Of a stretch of DNA of 64,000 nt, positions 42,743 to 51,903 are shown in pieces (position 1 is the stretch's first letter; the number at the start of each line of letters is the position of its first letter). Source of the stretch: Oceanobacillus luteolus (lineage in GTDB: Bacteria; Bacillota; Bacilli; Bacillales; Amphibacillaceae); NCBI RefSeq assembly GCF_023715655.1, contig NZ_JAMBON010000017.1, positions 1-64,000 of the forward strand, given 5' to 3'. The notes beneath the pieces are model-generated. The model did no database searches. It was not told the origin of the DNA and saw nothing but the letters and a program-made list of their open reading frames with translations. The position numbers and the translations under genes were made by a program.

Positions 42743-43654
42743 ATGACCTGGTTTATCGAGAAGCATTCGACTCAAGAAGAACTTGCCGATCAATTCATGG
42801 AATTGGTACTTGAAGATGAAATTTTTAAGATACCAGGAGCCCATGATGGAATGGCCGCTCTAATAGCAAAAGAAGCTGGTTTCCAATCTTTATATCTATC
42901 AGGAGCTGCGTTTACGGCAAGCAAGGGGCTTCCTGACCTAGCTGTAATGAATTCTAATGAGTTAGCGGAAAGGGCGGAGGAACTCATTCGGGCTTCAAAT
43001 CTTCCGGTGTTAGTTGATATTGATACAGGTTTTGGAGGGGTATTGAACACGATTCGTACAGCATTGGAAATGTATGAAAAGAGAGTGGCTGCTGTCCAAA
43101 TAGAGGACCAGCAGTTACCAAAAAAATGTGGTCACTTGGATGGGAAACAATTAGTGCCCATCGAAGAATTAGTACAAAAAATTAAAGCGATTAAAGAAAT
43201 TACACCTACATTAGTCGTCGTGGCAAGGACGGATGCGGTAAGTGTAGAAGGTGTAGAATCTGCAGTTCAACGTGCGCAGGCATATTTCGATGCCGGAGCA
43301 GATGTGATTTTTACAGAAGCCTTGACAACAGAAGATGATTTTAAGCTTTTCAAGGAGAAAATTGGTGCTCCGCTACTTGCAAATATGACTGAATTTGGGA
43401 AAACTCCGTATTATTCAGCGCAGGACTTTGAAGAATTCGGCTATAATGTCGTTATTTACCCTGTAACTTCTTTAAGGGTGGCAGCTAAAGCATATGAGCG
43501 AGTGTATAATGAGATTATGGTTAAAGGTACCCAGAAAGAAATGCTGAATGATATGCAAACACGGAAAGAGCTTTATGAAACGATAAGGTATTTTGATTAC
43601 GAAGACTTAGATAATAGAATAGCAAAAACTACTGTTCAAGAGTATTATGATTGA
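42743..43654 (+). CDS. prpB: methylisocitrate lyase PrpB
   Basis: A 303-residue lyase of the PEP mutase/isocitrate lyase superfamily, splitting 2-methylisocitrate into pyruvate and succinate. Marks are PGAHDGMAALIAKEAGF, the metal site VDIDTGFG, the catalytic Cys near residue 129 in KKCGHLDGK, and ARTDA. The ATG follows AAGGAG. It overlaps the following gene by 8 bases, and the PrpC synthase that normally accompanies it is absent. Confidence 0.9.
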   Translation: MTWFIEKHSTQEELADQFMELVLEDEIFKIPGAHDGMAALIAKEAGFQSLYLSGAAFTASKGLPDLAVMNSNELAERAEELIRASNLPVLVDIDTGFGGVLNTIRTALEMYEKRVAAVQIEDQQLPKKCGHLDGKQLVPIEELVQKIKAIKEITPTLVVVARTDAVSVEGVESAVQRAQAYFDAGADVIFTEALTTEDDFKLFKEKIGAPLLANMTEFGKTPYYSAQDFEEFGYNVVIYPVTSLRVAAKAYERVYNEIMVKGTQKEMLNDMQTRKELYETIRYFDYEDLDNRIAKTTVQEYYD

Positions 43655-44690
43655 TTTAAGAAGTGATACATTAACTCAACCTACTGAAGCGATGCGAGAA
43701 GCAATGTATAAAGCTGAGGTTGGGGATGATGGCAGGACAAATCCAAACGGGGTTGGAGAAGATCCAACCGTTTATGCACTTGAGACATTTGCCAGTAATC
43801 TTACTGGTAAGGAAGCGGCTTTGTTTTGTAATAGTGGCACAATGGCAAATTATATCAGTTTACTTTCTTACTGCAAACGAGGAGATAAAGTACTATTAAG
43901 TCGTAAAAGTCATATTTTTCGTAGCGAAAAAGCTCCGTTCATGAAAGGTTTATTTGGGCTTATACCTGTTTTCTACGAAGAAAATAATTATGGTATACCT
44001 GACCTTAATAGTATTGAACAGATAATTGATTCTGAAGACATTAAAGTCATTTGCTTAGAAAATACTCATAATTACTATGGTGGTACATGTATTCCGCTGG
44101 ATACTTTACAAGAGATAAGCTTACTGGCAATAAAGAAGGCAATACCATTGTTTATGGATGGTGCAAGAATATTTAATGCATCGGTTGCATTAAATAACTC
44201 TTTGAAAGAATTATGCATGCCAGTTGATTCTCTTACTTTTTGCTTATCGAAAGGACTGGGGGCGCCAGTAGGTTCGTTGGTTTGTGGTAAGTCCACTTTT
44301 ATCAATAAAGCCAGAAGTGTACGTAAACTTCTCGGTGGGAATATGAGACAATCCGGTATTATTGCGGCTGCAGGTATTGAGGCACTACAAAACTATAGAG
44401 TAAGATTAATGGAAGATCATAGAAAGACACGTATGCTTACAGAAAAGTTAAGGCTTAATAGTTTGGTAACCATTGATCTTAATAAGGTACAAACGAATAT
44501 CATTACAGTCGACTTCTCTCAAAGCGGTATAAAATCAAATCAGATAGAAAAAGATTTATTCAGGCGAGGATTGGCTGTTAAGAGAATGGATGAGAGTTGT
44601 ATTCGATTAACAATGTATGCTGATATTAATAAAAGACAAATTTCGGAAGCGGCAGAGATACTAAATAAATATATATTTGAAATTAGTTGA
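43647..44690 (+). CDS. low-specificity threonine aldolase-like PLP enzyme
   Basis: A 347-residue fold-type I PLP enzyme of the beta-eliminating lyase group. Marks are IDLRSDTLTQPT at the start, FCNSGTMANYIS near 70, ENTHNYYGG, FMDGARIFNAS and the PLP lysine in FCLSKGLGAPVGS. Known members split threonine, allo-threonine or related beta-hydroxy amino acids into glycine and an aldehyde. It overlaps prpB, so it is part of this operon, though such an enzyme has no place in the standard methylcitrate cycle. It may act on a co-imported beta-hydroxy compound. Confidence 0.82.
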   Translation: MIDLRSDTLTQPTEAMREAMYKAEVGDDGRTNPNGVGEDPTVYALETFASNLTGKEAALFCNSGTMANYISLLSYCKRGDKVLLSRKSHIFRSEKAPFMKGLFGLIPVFYEENNYGIPDLNSIEQIIDSEDIKVICLENTHNYYGGTCIPLDTLQEISLLAIKKAIPLFMDGARIFNASVALNNSLKELCMPVDSLTFCLSKGLGAPVGSLVCGKSTFINKARSVRKLLGGNMRQSGIIAAAGIEALQNYRVRLMEDHRKTRMLTEKLRLNSLVTIDLNKVQTNIITVDFSQSGIKSNQIEKDLFRRGLAVKRMDESCIRLTMYADINKRQISEAAEILNKYIFEIS

Positions 44691-44763
44691 ATGGAAATGG
44701 AAATCTTGTTTTAGAATCGTTTTTTGTCATTCAAACCTTTGATTGTCGTCATATTAATCTAAG

Positions 44764-44801
44764 AAGCCGAACATTCAGCTTTACTGCTCTGAATGTCCGG
44801 C
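44764..44801. terminator. terminator of the tct-prp operon
   Basis: AGCCGAACATTCAG pairs with CTGAATGTCCGGCT with one mismatch. It lies between converging genes and ends at the stop of the next one. Confidence 0.75.
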
Positions 44802-45115
44802 TATGTTAATTCTTTTATTAATTTCTCTAATTGCTTTACTCTATCTTCCAGTTCCACAATTTCTTTTTGCATTTTATCCTTATCTGCTTGATATTCTTGC
44901 TGGGATTGAATCTCAGCTTCTAAATCAGCATTTAACTGTATGATTGCCCCGAGGGTAGATAAAGCACCACCAAAAGTTGAGATGATTCCACCTAATATTC
45001 CCAGTACTATCCCAGTAGTATCAACAGGTTGAAAGGTATCTCTAGGAGTTTGAATAGCTGCAGTTTCTGAAGTGCTTACTGGGGTGACTGCGGTTATTCG
45101 TTGATCTTCACTCAT
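44801..45115 (-). CDS. small coiled-coil protein with hydrophobic segment
   Basis: A 104-residue protein: a polar N-terminal 35 residues, a glycine-rich hydrophobic segment at about 36-62 (GIVLGILGGIISTFGGALST), and a C-terminal coiled coil at about 65-104 rich in Glu, Lys and Leu (EIVELEDRVKQLEKLIKEL). The ATG at 45115 follows GGGGGGAAG. It could be a small membrane or phage-like tail-associated protein; I recognise no family. It is a single gene with its own terminator. Confidence 0.55.
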   Translation of the reverse strand: MSEDQRITAVTPVSTSETAAIQTPRDTFQPVDTTGIVLGILGGIISTFGGALSTLGAIIQLNADLEAEIQSQQEYQADKDKMQKEIVELEDRVKQLEKLIKELT

Positions 45116-45251
45116 ATGCTTCCCCCCCAAAGTTTTGTCATAAGCTAGGCTTATTAATTATCTTAATCCATTTTATAATATTCATTGTAAGCGAAAGGTG
45201 TTCTATAAATTTGAGGGAGTACCCAGCAGTATCATCAAAACTGTCAATTAC

Positions 45252-46646
45252 TCATTCAGCCCAGCATTTCATTAATAGATGTATTGCCTCTTGTAACTCT
45301 TCCTCCCTGATACCTGCAAAGCCCAAAAGAATGATTGGATAGTCTCCGGTTTGTTTTTCCATCACATAGGAGGAGAGAGGGTAAATTTTAAGTTGAGCTT
45401 TTGCTGCTTTGCTGACCAATTCTTCTTCCGATAGGCCATTTCTAACCCTAAGTACCACATGAAATCCTGAGAAATCACCAGTTACTTCAACTACATTATT
45501 ATAATCTTTTAATGTCTCCAACGTAATTTCCATTTTGCGCCGATACACATTACGCATGCGGTTCAGATGCCTTTCAAAATCACCTTCCTGCATGAATTGT
45601 GCCAAAATATGTTGATCTATCCGAGAAACTGAGCATTGGAAATAAGATAATTTTTCCTTGTAAAGTGTTGTTAACTGTTTTGGCAGTACCATATAGCTGA
45701 TTCGGATTGATGGAATTAATGATTTGGAAAAGGTTCCTAAATAGACGACTTTTTCATTTTGATCCATGCTCTGCAATGAAGGAATCGATTTACCTGTATA
45801 GCGAAATTCACTGTCATAATCATCTTCAATGATATAACGATTATCCTTATCTGCAGCCCAGTTCAGTAATTTGATACGTCGGTTGGCTGAGAGTACAGAG
45901 CCGAACGGAAATTGACGTGAAGGAGTGACGTACATAATATCAATCGGCGTATGAGCCAACTCATCCACTTTTACTCCTCTGTCATCAACTTCTAAAGGAT
46001 AAGCTTTATTAGGGTAATGCTTTAACATCCGCGACATGACATAGTAACCCGGATTTTCCACTCCATATGTTGTTTCACTGCCCATCAGCAAGATGAATTG
46101 TTGCAGAAGTGTTTCAATACCTGCCCCTAGAATGATATCGTCTGGTGAGCATTGCACCCCCCTCGCTTGATAAAGGTAAGTGGCGATTTCTTCACGCAAT
46201 ATAAGTTCTCCTTGTGGATCCCCCATAAGGAGCAAATGTTGATTTTCATTATCAATGGTTCTCTTTGCATACTTTCTCCATTTCGTAAAAGGAAAATGTT
46301 CTGTATCGATTCGGCTTGGGTGGAAATCGTAGCGGATATGTTCATTCACCTCAGGTTTTGATTGAGTTGTCTTTTCAAGCTGTACATATTCCAAATCTTC
46401 ATAAGCTAGAACAAAATATCCTCTTCTTGGTCTGGATTCGATAAATCCTTCTGCTACTAATTGGTCGTAAGCTTGTTCCACTGTATTTTGGCTGATGTTA
46501 AGGAAATCCGAAAGTTTCCGTTTAGATGGTAATTTTGTATGATGAGAAATTTTTCCTTCCATAATTTCTTTTTTAATGTATTCATACAGTTGCTCATAAA
46601 GTGGTATTCCGTTTCCACGTTCTAAATGGCAAGTGAGCATGTTCAT
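45252..46646 (-). CDS. pdxR: MocR/PdxR-type transcriptional regulator
   Basis: A 464-residue GntR-family regulator with an aminotransferase-like domain. Residues about 10-75 are a winged helix (LPSKRKLSDFLNISQNTVEQAY, split by the wing RPRRGYFV). From about 110 follows a fold-type I PLP domain with the PLP lysine in GTFSKSLIPSIR and DDYDSEFRY before it. ATG 46646 follows GGAGGAGAG. It is divergent from pdxS, the typical layout for PdxR, which senses PLP and controls vitamin B6 synthesis. Confidence 0.85.
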   Translation of the reverse strand: MNMLTCHLERGNGIPLYEQLYEYIKKEIMEGKISHHTKLPSKRKLSDFLNISQNTVEQAYDQLVAEGFIESRPRRGYFVLAYEDLEYVQLEKTTQSKPEVNEHIRYDFHPSRIDTEHFPFTKWRKYAKRTIDNENQHLLLMGDPQGELILREEIATYLYQARGVQCSPDDIILGAGIETLLQQFILLMGSETTYGVENPGYYVMSRMLKHYPNKAYPLEVDDRGVKVDELAHTPIDIMYVTPSRQFPFGSVLSANRRIKLLNWAADKDNRYIIEDDYDSEFRYTGKSIPSLQSMDQNEKVVYLGTFSKSLIPSIRISYMVLPKQLTTLYKEKLSYFQCSVSRIDQHILAQFMQEGDFERHLNRMRNVYRRKMEITLETLKDYNNVVEVTGDFSGFHVVLRVRNGLSEEELVSKAAKAQLKIYPLSSYVMEKQTGDYPIILLGFAGIREEELQEAIHLLMKCWAE

Positions 46647-46688
46647 ATTTCTCTCCTCCAAACTGACCCTGTTAATTCTTGTGAAACT

Positions 46689-46706
46689 GATACTTTTAAT
46701 AGTACC
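46689..46706. promoter_or_regulatory. possible PdxR operator
   Basis: GATACT and AGTACC form an imperfect inverted repeat in the 112-base gap between the divergent regulator and pdxS. MocR-type proteins usually bind repeats in such a place. The match is short, and an exact site cannot be fixed. Confidence 0.3.
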
Positions 46707-46758
46707 ACAAATTCTTTACAATTAATTAAAATTCGAAAAAATCAAAGGAGTGTTCTAT

Positions 46759-47643
46759 TTGACAATTCAAACTATTACAAAGCACGCAGAAACATTGGAG
46801 AAAATTAAATCTGGCGGTGTGATCATGGATGTGGTCAATGCTGAACAAGCTAAAGTTGCAGAAGAAAGCGGTGCGATTGCTGTAATGGCTCTAGAACGGG
46901 TACCTTCAGATATTCGCGCGGCTGGTGGAGTAGCTCGGATGGCTGACCCACGTATTGTTGAAGAAGTGATGCAAGCAGTTAGTATTCCTGTCATGGCAAA
47001 AGTTCGGATTGGCCATATTTCTGAAGCTCGAGTATTGGAGAGCATGGGCGTCGATTTCATTGATGAAAGCGAAGTACTGACTCCTGCAGATGAAGAGTTC
47101 CATTTATTAAAAAGTGATTATGATGTCCCGTTTGTTTGTGGTGCAAGAGATTTAGGAGAAGCAGCAAGACGCATTGCGGAAGGTGCGCTGATGATTCGCA
47201 CGAAGGGTGAACCTGGAACAGGGAATATCGTTGAAGCGGTCCGTCATATGCGTAAAGTTCAAGCAGAAGTCCGTAAAGTGACGATAATGAGTGATGATGA
47301 GTTGATGACGGAAGCAAAAAAACTTGGTGCTCCATATGAATTGCTGAAGCAAATTAAATCTGAAGGAAGACTACCGGTATCGAACTATGCTGCAGGCGGG
47401 GTAGCAACTCCTGCAGATGCTGCATTAATGATGGAACTAGGTGCGGATGGAGTATTTGTTGGTTCCGGCATTTTTAAATCTGAAAATCCGGAGAAGTTCG
47501 CTAAAGCAATAGTTAAGGCGACGGCAAATTATCAAGATTATGAGTTGATTGGACAACTATCCAAAGAATTGGGTAGTGCAATGAAAGGAATCGACATTTC
47601 AAAATTAAGTTTAGAGGAAAGAATGCAGGAGCGTGGTTGGTAG
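46759..47643 (+). CDS. pdxS: pyridoxal 5'-phosphate synthase subunit PdxS
   Basis: The synthase subunit of the DXP-independent PLP pathway, 294 residues. It joins ribose 5-phosphate, glyceraldehyde 3-phosphate and ammonia. Marks are [26 protein letters not shown] with the first active-site Lys, and [10 protein letters not shown] with the second. The start is a TTG 6 bases after AAAGGAGTG and gives the usual MTIQT start. The glutaminase subunit gene pdxT, which usually follows directly, is absent; a terminator and ggt follow instead. Confidence 0.95.
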   Translation: MTIQTITKHAETLEKIKSGGVIMDVVNAEQAKVAEESGAIAVMALERVPSDIRAAGGVARMADPRIVEEVMQAVSIPVMAKVRIGHISEARVLESMGVDFIDESEVLTPADEEFHLLKSDYDVPFVCGARDLGEAARRIAEGALMIRTKGEPGTGNIVEAVRHMRKVQAEVRKVTIMSDDELMTEAKKLGAPYELLKQIKSEGRLPVSNYAAGGVATPADAALMMELGADGVFVGSGIFKSENPEKFAKAIVKATANYQDYELIGQLSKELGSAMKGIDISKLSLEERMQERGW

Positions 47644-47667
47644 AAGCTTCTCTTCGTTAGAAATAAG

Positions 47668-47703
47668 AAAGGAGTACGGATATATCTAGTCCGCACTCCT
47701 TTT
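47668..47703. terminator. terminator between pdxS and ggt
   Basis: AAAGGAGT and CGGA pair with TCCG and ACTCCTTT around a short loop, with a T-run on the plus strand and an A-run on the left, suiting both converging genes. Confidence 0.88.
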
Positions 47704-47707
47704 CTGA

Positions 47708-49477
47708 TTATTTTCTTTTCCCTTTCAGGTCCACGCCGATTGCTGCACCTTCTCTTCTAAAATCGGCAACACCTTTGAATAATCCATTATGATGATCAAT
47801 TTGGATGCTTTGTACATTTCCAATTGTTGTTGAACTGGTTCCAAAACGATGCCCCATTCTACGAAGTTCCTGCAACACATCTTCCGGGATACCTTCTTCA
47901 TAACGGTATGAATTTAAATTATTAGTATAGATTCTAGGTTCTTCTATAGCATCCTCAAGTTCCTGACCGTACTCCAGTGTGTTGATAATGGTTTGCAGAA
48001 CTGAAGTAATGATTGTAGGACCGCCTGGAGATCCCACTGTCAACATTGGTTCTCCATTCTCGAACACGATAGTTGGGGTCATACTGCTTAGTGGGCGCTT
48101 ATTCGGTTGGACTTCATTAGCTCCACCAGGTATCGCATCAAAGTCAGTTAGTTCGTTGTTCAGTAAGATGCCGTATCCAGGTACCATAATCCCTGAACCA
48201 AATACTTGTTCAATGGTAGAGGTGTAAGAGACGACATTGCCATAACGGTCAGCGACGGTGAAATGGGTTGTTTCACCTATTTTATCATTTGCTGGTTGTT
48301 CAACTTGCTCATAATTTGGTGTTGTTTGTTCATATTTCCATGGATCACCTGCAGTTGGATTTTGATTCACTTTGTTTAAATCGATTAGAGATCGACGTTC
48401 ACTGATGTATTCTGGGTGAAGCAGGCCGTCCACTGGGACTTCTACAAATTCAGGGTCGCCTGCATAAGCGGCACGGTCTGCGTAGGATAGATGCATTGCT
48501 TCAGCAAGCAAATGGTATTTTTCCCAGGATTTCATATCATATTGTGATAAATCAAATCCATCTAGAATTCCAAGCATTTGAAGCAGAAAGACTCCTCCCG
48601 AGCTTGGTGGCGGCATGCTCGCAATCTCATAACCTTGGAACTCGCCCCAAATTGGTTCATCTATTGTAATGTCATAGACTGCTAGGTCGTCTGAAGTCAT
48701 AGAACCGCCGAATTCGCGCACTGTTTCGGACAATGCATCAGCAATTTCCCCGTGATAGAATGCATCTACACCGCGAGAACGGATTAATTGTAGTGTATTC
48801 GCCAGGTCTTCTTGGATGAGAAGCTCACCCTCTTGGAGAGGTTCCCCATTCGGTAAAAACACCTCTGCGGCTGCACTCCTAAGAAGTTTATCTTGATTAT
48901 CTTTAATATCCTTCGCAAGGACTCTATTCACCGGAAATCCTTTTTTGGCAAGCTTAATGGCTGGTGCAATCAATTGTTGGAATGGCCGAGAGCCCCAGCG
49001 GTTATGAGCTTCTTCCAGTCCTTTCAATGTTCCGGGTACACCTACTGCGTTTCCGTGCTGAACCCGTTCATCGAAAGGAATTGGATCGCCATTTTCATCT
49101 AAAAACATATCTGGTGTAGCGCCAGCTGGAGCTCTTTCACGACTGTTAATGATGGTAGTTTCTTCCGTTTCCCCGTCATAAACCATCATAAATCCTCCGC
49201 CACCAATCCCAGACATCATAGGCTCTGTAACATTTAATGCAAATTGGATAGCAATCGCAGCATCTACTGCATTTCCATTCGTTCTCAATACTTCTGCACC
49301 AATAGCAGAGGCTAAGGGATGTGAAGTGGAGACCATTCCTCCATTTGCTACAGCGACTCGTTCGTAATTATCATAATCTGTATCGTAATTTTTCGCTGAA
49401 TGTAGCTGTGGAAAACCTGCCATTGTCATTAGAACAATTAATGAAATGATTAAAGTGCGGTAAAAAAATCTCCCCAT
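47708..49477 (-). CDS. ggt: gamma-glutamyltranspeptidase
   Basis: A secreted 589-residue Ntn hydrolase that splits gamma-glutamyl bonds in glutathione or poly-gamma-glutamate. A Sec signal peptide spans about residues 1-27. The large-subunit part has SGIGGGGFMMVY and the substrate Arg in NSRERAP. Self-cleavage occurs before the nucleophilic Thr in GETTHFTV at about residue 403, and later marks are PLSSMTPTIVF and GSPGGPTI. The ATG follows GGAGGAG. Length is normal for a full precursor. It is a single gene. Confidence 0.95.
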   Translation of the reverse strand: MGRFFYRTLIISLIVLMTMAGFPQLHSAKNYDTDYDNYERVAVANGGMVSTSHPLASAIGAEVLRTNGNAVDAAIAIQFALNVTEPMMSGIGGGGFMMVYDGETEETTIINSRERAPAGATPDMFLDENGDPIPFDERVQHGNAVGVPGTLKGLEEAHNRWGSRPFQQLIAPAIKLAKKGFPVNRVLAKDIKDNQDKLLRSAAAEVFLPNGEPLQEGELLIQEDLANTLQLIRSRGVDAFYHGEIADALSETVREFGGSMTSDDLAVYDITIDEPIWGEFQGYEIASMPPPSSGGVFLLQMLGILDGFDLSQYDMKSWEKYHLLAEAMHLSYADRAAYAGDPEFVEVPVDGLLHPEYISERRSLIDLNKVNQNPTAGDPWKYEQTTPNYEQVEQPANDKIGETTHFTVADRYGNVVSYTSTIEQVFGSGIMVPGYGILLNNELTDFDAIPGGANEVQPNKRPLSSMTPTIVFENGEPMLTVGSPGGPTIITSVLQTIINTLEYGQELEDAIEEPRIYTNNLNSYRYEEGIPEDVLQELRRMGHRFGTSSTTIGNVQSIQIDHHNGLFKGVADFRREGAAIGVDLKGKRK

Positions 49478-49809
49478 TGTTCTCCTCCTCGTAATTAACT
49501 CTTTAGAAATGCTTGTGAACTGGATGTACTCTTATAAAAGCAATCTACATAAACAACTCCTTCCGACAAAAAATAGACTTATAGTGTAAGATTCGTGTCA
49601 TTTCTTATTTTTCCTGCCAAATTTTCCAAAACGATGCTATTGGCCTGCTTGGTTACTTTCTTCGGGAGTTTTATACTGAGGCGTAAAGCATGAATGAGAT
49701 GCAAGGGTATGTCGTACTTCAGCTTAAGAATGCACAAACTAGGAATTTTCTCTTTTGTTAATTTTCAGTTACAATAGTGGCTAACAAATCAAATAGGATG
49801 GAGTGTCAT
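49478..49809. other. intergenic region between divergent ggt and acyltransferase genes
   Basis: No gene, hairpin with T-run or repeat is seen in these 330 bases beyond the expected promoters. TTGTTA followed 17 bases later by TACAAT (about 49755-49783) could drive the plus-strand gene. Confidence 0.35.
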
Positions 49810-50859
49810 ATGAAGCAACTTTACAGCGATGTCGTTCAGTTTCGTGGTACTCATTATGAATATGGGATTATGCTGGGGAACCAAATAAAAGATTCTCTTG
49901 TTATGAAGAATAGGGAAAGAATCTGGAAGATTCGACAGCCGCGGTTTACAGTGGATCAACAGGAAACAAAGAAGATGATTAAAATGTATGCACCAGGAAT
50001 ATGGGAAGAAATTGAAGGGTTACAAGATGCATTAAAAGCTCCAATGCAAATCATTTTACGAGACTTTTCTGGATATCGGATTCCTATTGAGCGGAGTGGC
50101 TGTTCCATTGTGACTGGGACAGACTTCATGGTGAGAAATTATGATTTTCATCCAAAAACTTATGAAGGAAGATACCATATCTATCAGCCGACGGATACGG
50201 GCTATGCGACGATTGGACCAGCGCAGCGAGTTACTGGACGTATGGATGGAATGAATGAACAGGGGCTTGTGATGGGGTATAATGCAATCAATCGTAAAAA
50301 ACCAGGAAATGGATTTGTTTGTTGGATGATTGGCCGGATGCTCTTGGAAACTTGCGCCAGTGTGGAAGAAGCGGTTCAGTTTTTAAAGGAAATTCCCCAT
50401 CGCCATAGTTTCAGCTATGTCGTCCTAGACCCGAATGAAGAGACTTATATCATTGAAACGAGTCCAAGGAAAGTTGCGGTTCGAAAAGGTAATGCTTGTA
50501 CGAATCACTTTGAGACATTACATGAAGAAAACCGTCGTTACTTAGTTGATTCTCAAAATCGTTTGAAGACAATAATCGAAAATAGAACGACAAAATATGT
50601 AGAAGATGCTTTTCGTTTTATGAATGATCCTCATCAAAATGTTTTCGCTAAGGAGTATAAAAGTTGGGCGGGAACAATCCATACATCAGCTTATTTGCCG
50701 AAAGAAAAACAGGCATGGATTGCACTCGGTGAAAGTGGTGAACCGGTGAAATTTGATTTTAAAGGCTGGGTAGAAGGAGAGGACGCTAACATAGACTCAA
50801 TCAAAGGTGAAGTAGACACAGAAATCGGTTTTGCCCATATGGATGATGGACTTCGTTAA
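49810..50859 (+). CDS. C45-family acyltransferase/amidohydrolase (AAT-like)
   Basis: A 349-residue Ntn-type protein of the acyl-CoA:6-aminopenicillanate acyltransferase group. The family is made as a precursor that cleaves itself before a Cys; here Cys98 in RSGCSIV fits, followed by VRNYDFHP. Further marks are GRMDGMNEQGLVMGYN and YIIETSPRK. ATG 49810 follows GGATGGAG. There is no signal peptide. Bacterial members hydrolyse N-acyl amides or peptides of unknown nature. The gene lies divergent from ggt, another self-cleaving enzyme. Confidence 0.82.
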   Translation: MKQLYSDVVQFRGTHYEYGIMLGNQIKDSLVMKNRERIWKIRQPRFTVDQQETKKMIKMYAPGIWEEIEGLQDALKAPMQIILRDFSGYRIPIERSGCSIVTGTDFMVRNYDFHPKTYEGRYHIYQPTDTGYATIGPAQRVTGRMDGMNEQGLVMGYNAINRKKPGNGFVCWMIGRMLLETCASVEEAVQFLKEIPHRHSFSYVVLDPNEETYIIETSPRKVAVRKGNACTNHFETLHEENRRYLVDSQNRLKTIIENRTTKYVEDAFRFMNDPHQNVFAKEYKSWAGTIHTSAYLPKEKQAWIALGESGEPVKFDFKGWVEGEDANIDSIKGEVDTEIGFAHMDDGLR

Positions 50860-50892
50860 AAAAGCCAATCAGATTGTTCTGATTGGCCTTTA
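50859..50892. terminator. bidirectional terminator
   Basis: AAAGCCAATCAGA pairs with TCTGATTGGCCTTT around a 4-base loop between converging genes, with A-run and T-run on the two sides. Confidence 0.88.
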
Positions 50893-51768
50893 ATATTTCA
50901 GCGAATGGATTTCTACGTTTTGGTTTGTTTTAATCGTTTCAATAAATTTTTGGAGGGTTGTCGTAAGATAAGTATCTTCTCTACGAATGAACATTGTCTT
51001 CACTTTACTGTATTGATCAGGTAAAGAATAGGTCCGGATGAGTCCGCTATCTTCTAAATGTATGACAGATGATTTTGGTACAAAGGCGATACCGAGACCT
51101 ACGACTACACTTCGTAAAATCGTTTCTAGTGTTCCGAATTCCATTACTTTAGTAGGTCGGATTCCTTGGTCTGCATACCAATTTTCCAGGCGTGCCCTAT
51201 ATCCACATCCTTTAGTGAAACAAAGGACCGGCTCTTTCTCTGTTGCTTCAAAAGCATTCACTTGACTACTGGAAATGAGGACAAGTTCCTCCTCAAATAC
51301 TTCCTCTGTAATTATTTCAGAAGAAAATGGCCCATCGGTAACAAAGGCACCGTCTAATTGATGATCCATTACTTTTTTCTCCAGCTGTTCGGTTACTCCT
51401 GAAAATAAAGAGAGCTCTACATTTTTGTACTTTTTATCAAATGAGGCTAATATATTTGGGAGTTGAAAAACCGTTTCAATTGTTCCGATTTCAAGTTTGC
51501 CGGATGGTTCTTCTTTACTCTGGACAACTTTCTTCATTTCATCTGTGAGTGACATGATTTTCTCACTATATGTCATTAACTTCTTCCCCTCAGGTGTCAA
51601 TGTCATACCTCGGCGGTGACGATTGAATAACGGAGTATTCATTTCTCTTTCCAACTTCTGAATCCTGGAAGTGATATTGGATTGTACATAATTCAATGCT
51701 TTTGCAGCATCGGTAATTGTCCCTTTCTCAGCCACCATCTGAAAGATCTCCAAGTCTTTAAACTCCAT
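50890..51768 (-). CDS. LysR family transcriptional regulator
   Basis: A 292-residue regulator. The N-terminal winged helix spans about residues 1-60 (FQMVAEKGTITDAAKALNYV, then SRIQKLEREMNTPLF). From about 90 follows the periplasmic-binding-like effector domain. The ATG at 51768 follows GGGGGG. It is divergent from an EamA transporter gene with 135 bases between, so it most likely controls that gene. The gap has a short repeat, GATGATTGTCATCA, that could be an operator. Confidence 0.88.
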   Translation of the reverse strand: MEFKDLEIFQMVAEKGTITDAAKALNYVQSNITSRIQKLEREMNTPLFNRHRRGMTLTPEGKKLMTYSEKIMSLTDEMKKVVQSKEEPSGKLEIGTIETVFQLPNILASFDKKYKNVELSLFSGVTEQLEKKVMDHQLDGAFVTDGPFSSEIITEEVFEEELVLISSSQVNAFEATEKEPVLCFTKGCGYRARLENWYADQGIRPTKVMEFGTLETILRSVVVGLGIAFVPKSSVIHLEDSGLIRTYSLPDQYSKVKTMFIRREDTYLTTTLQKFIETIKTNQNVEIHSLKY

Positions 51769-51903
51769 ATGCTGTCCCCCCTTACTCACTCTTGTTTATG
51801 ATATCAATAATAATGATGATTGTCATCAAATTGATTCATTTTACAAGATATCTAAAGGGCTTGATAATGATGGTATAAATACAAAAGGGGAGAAAAAACA
51901 GAA

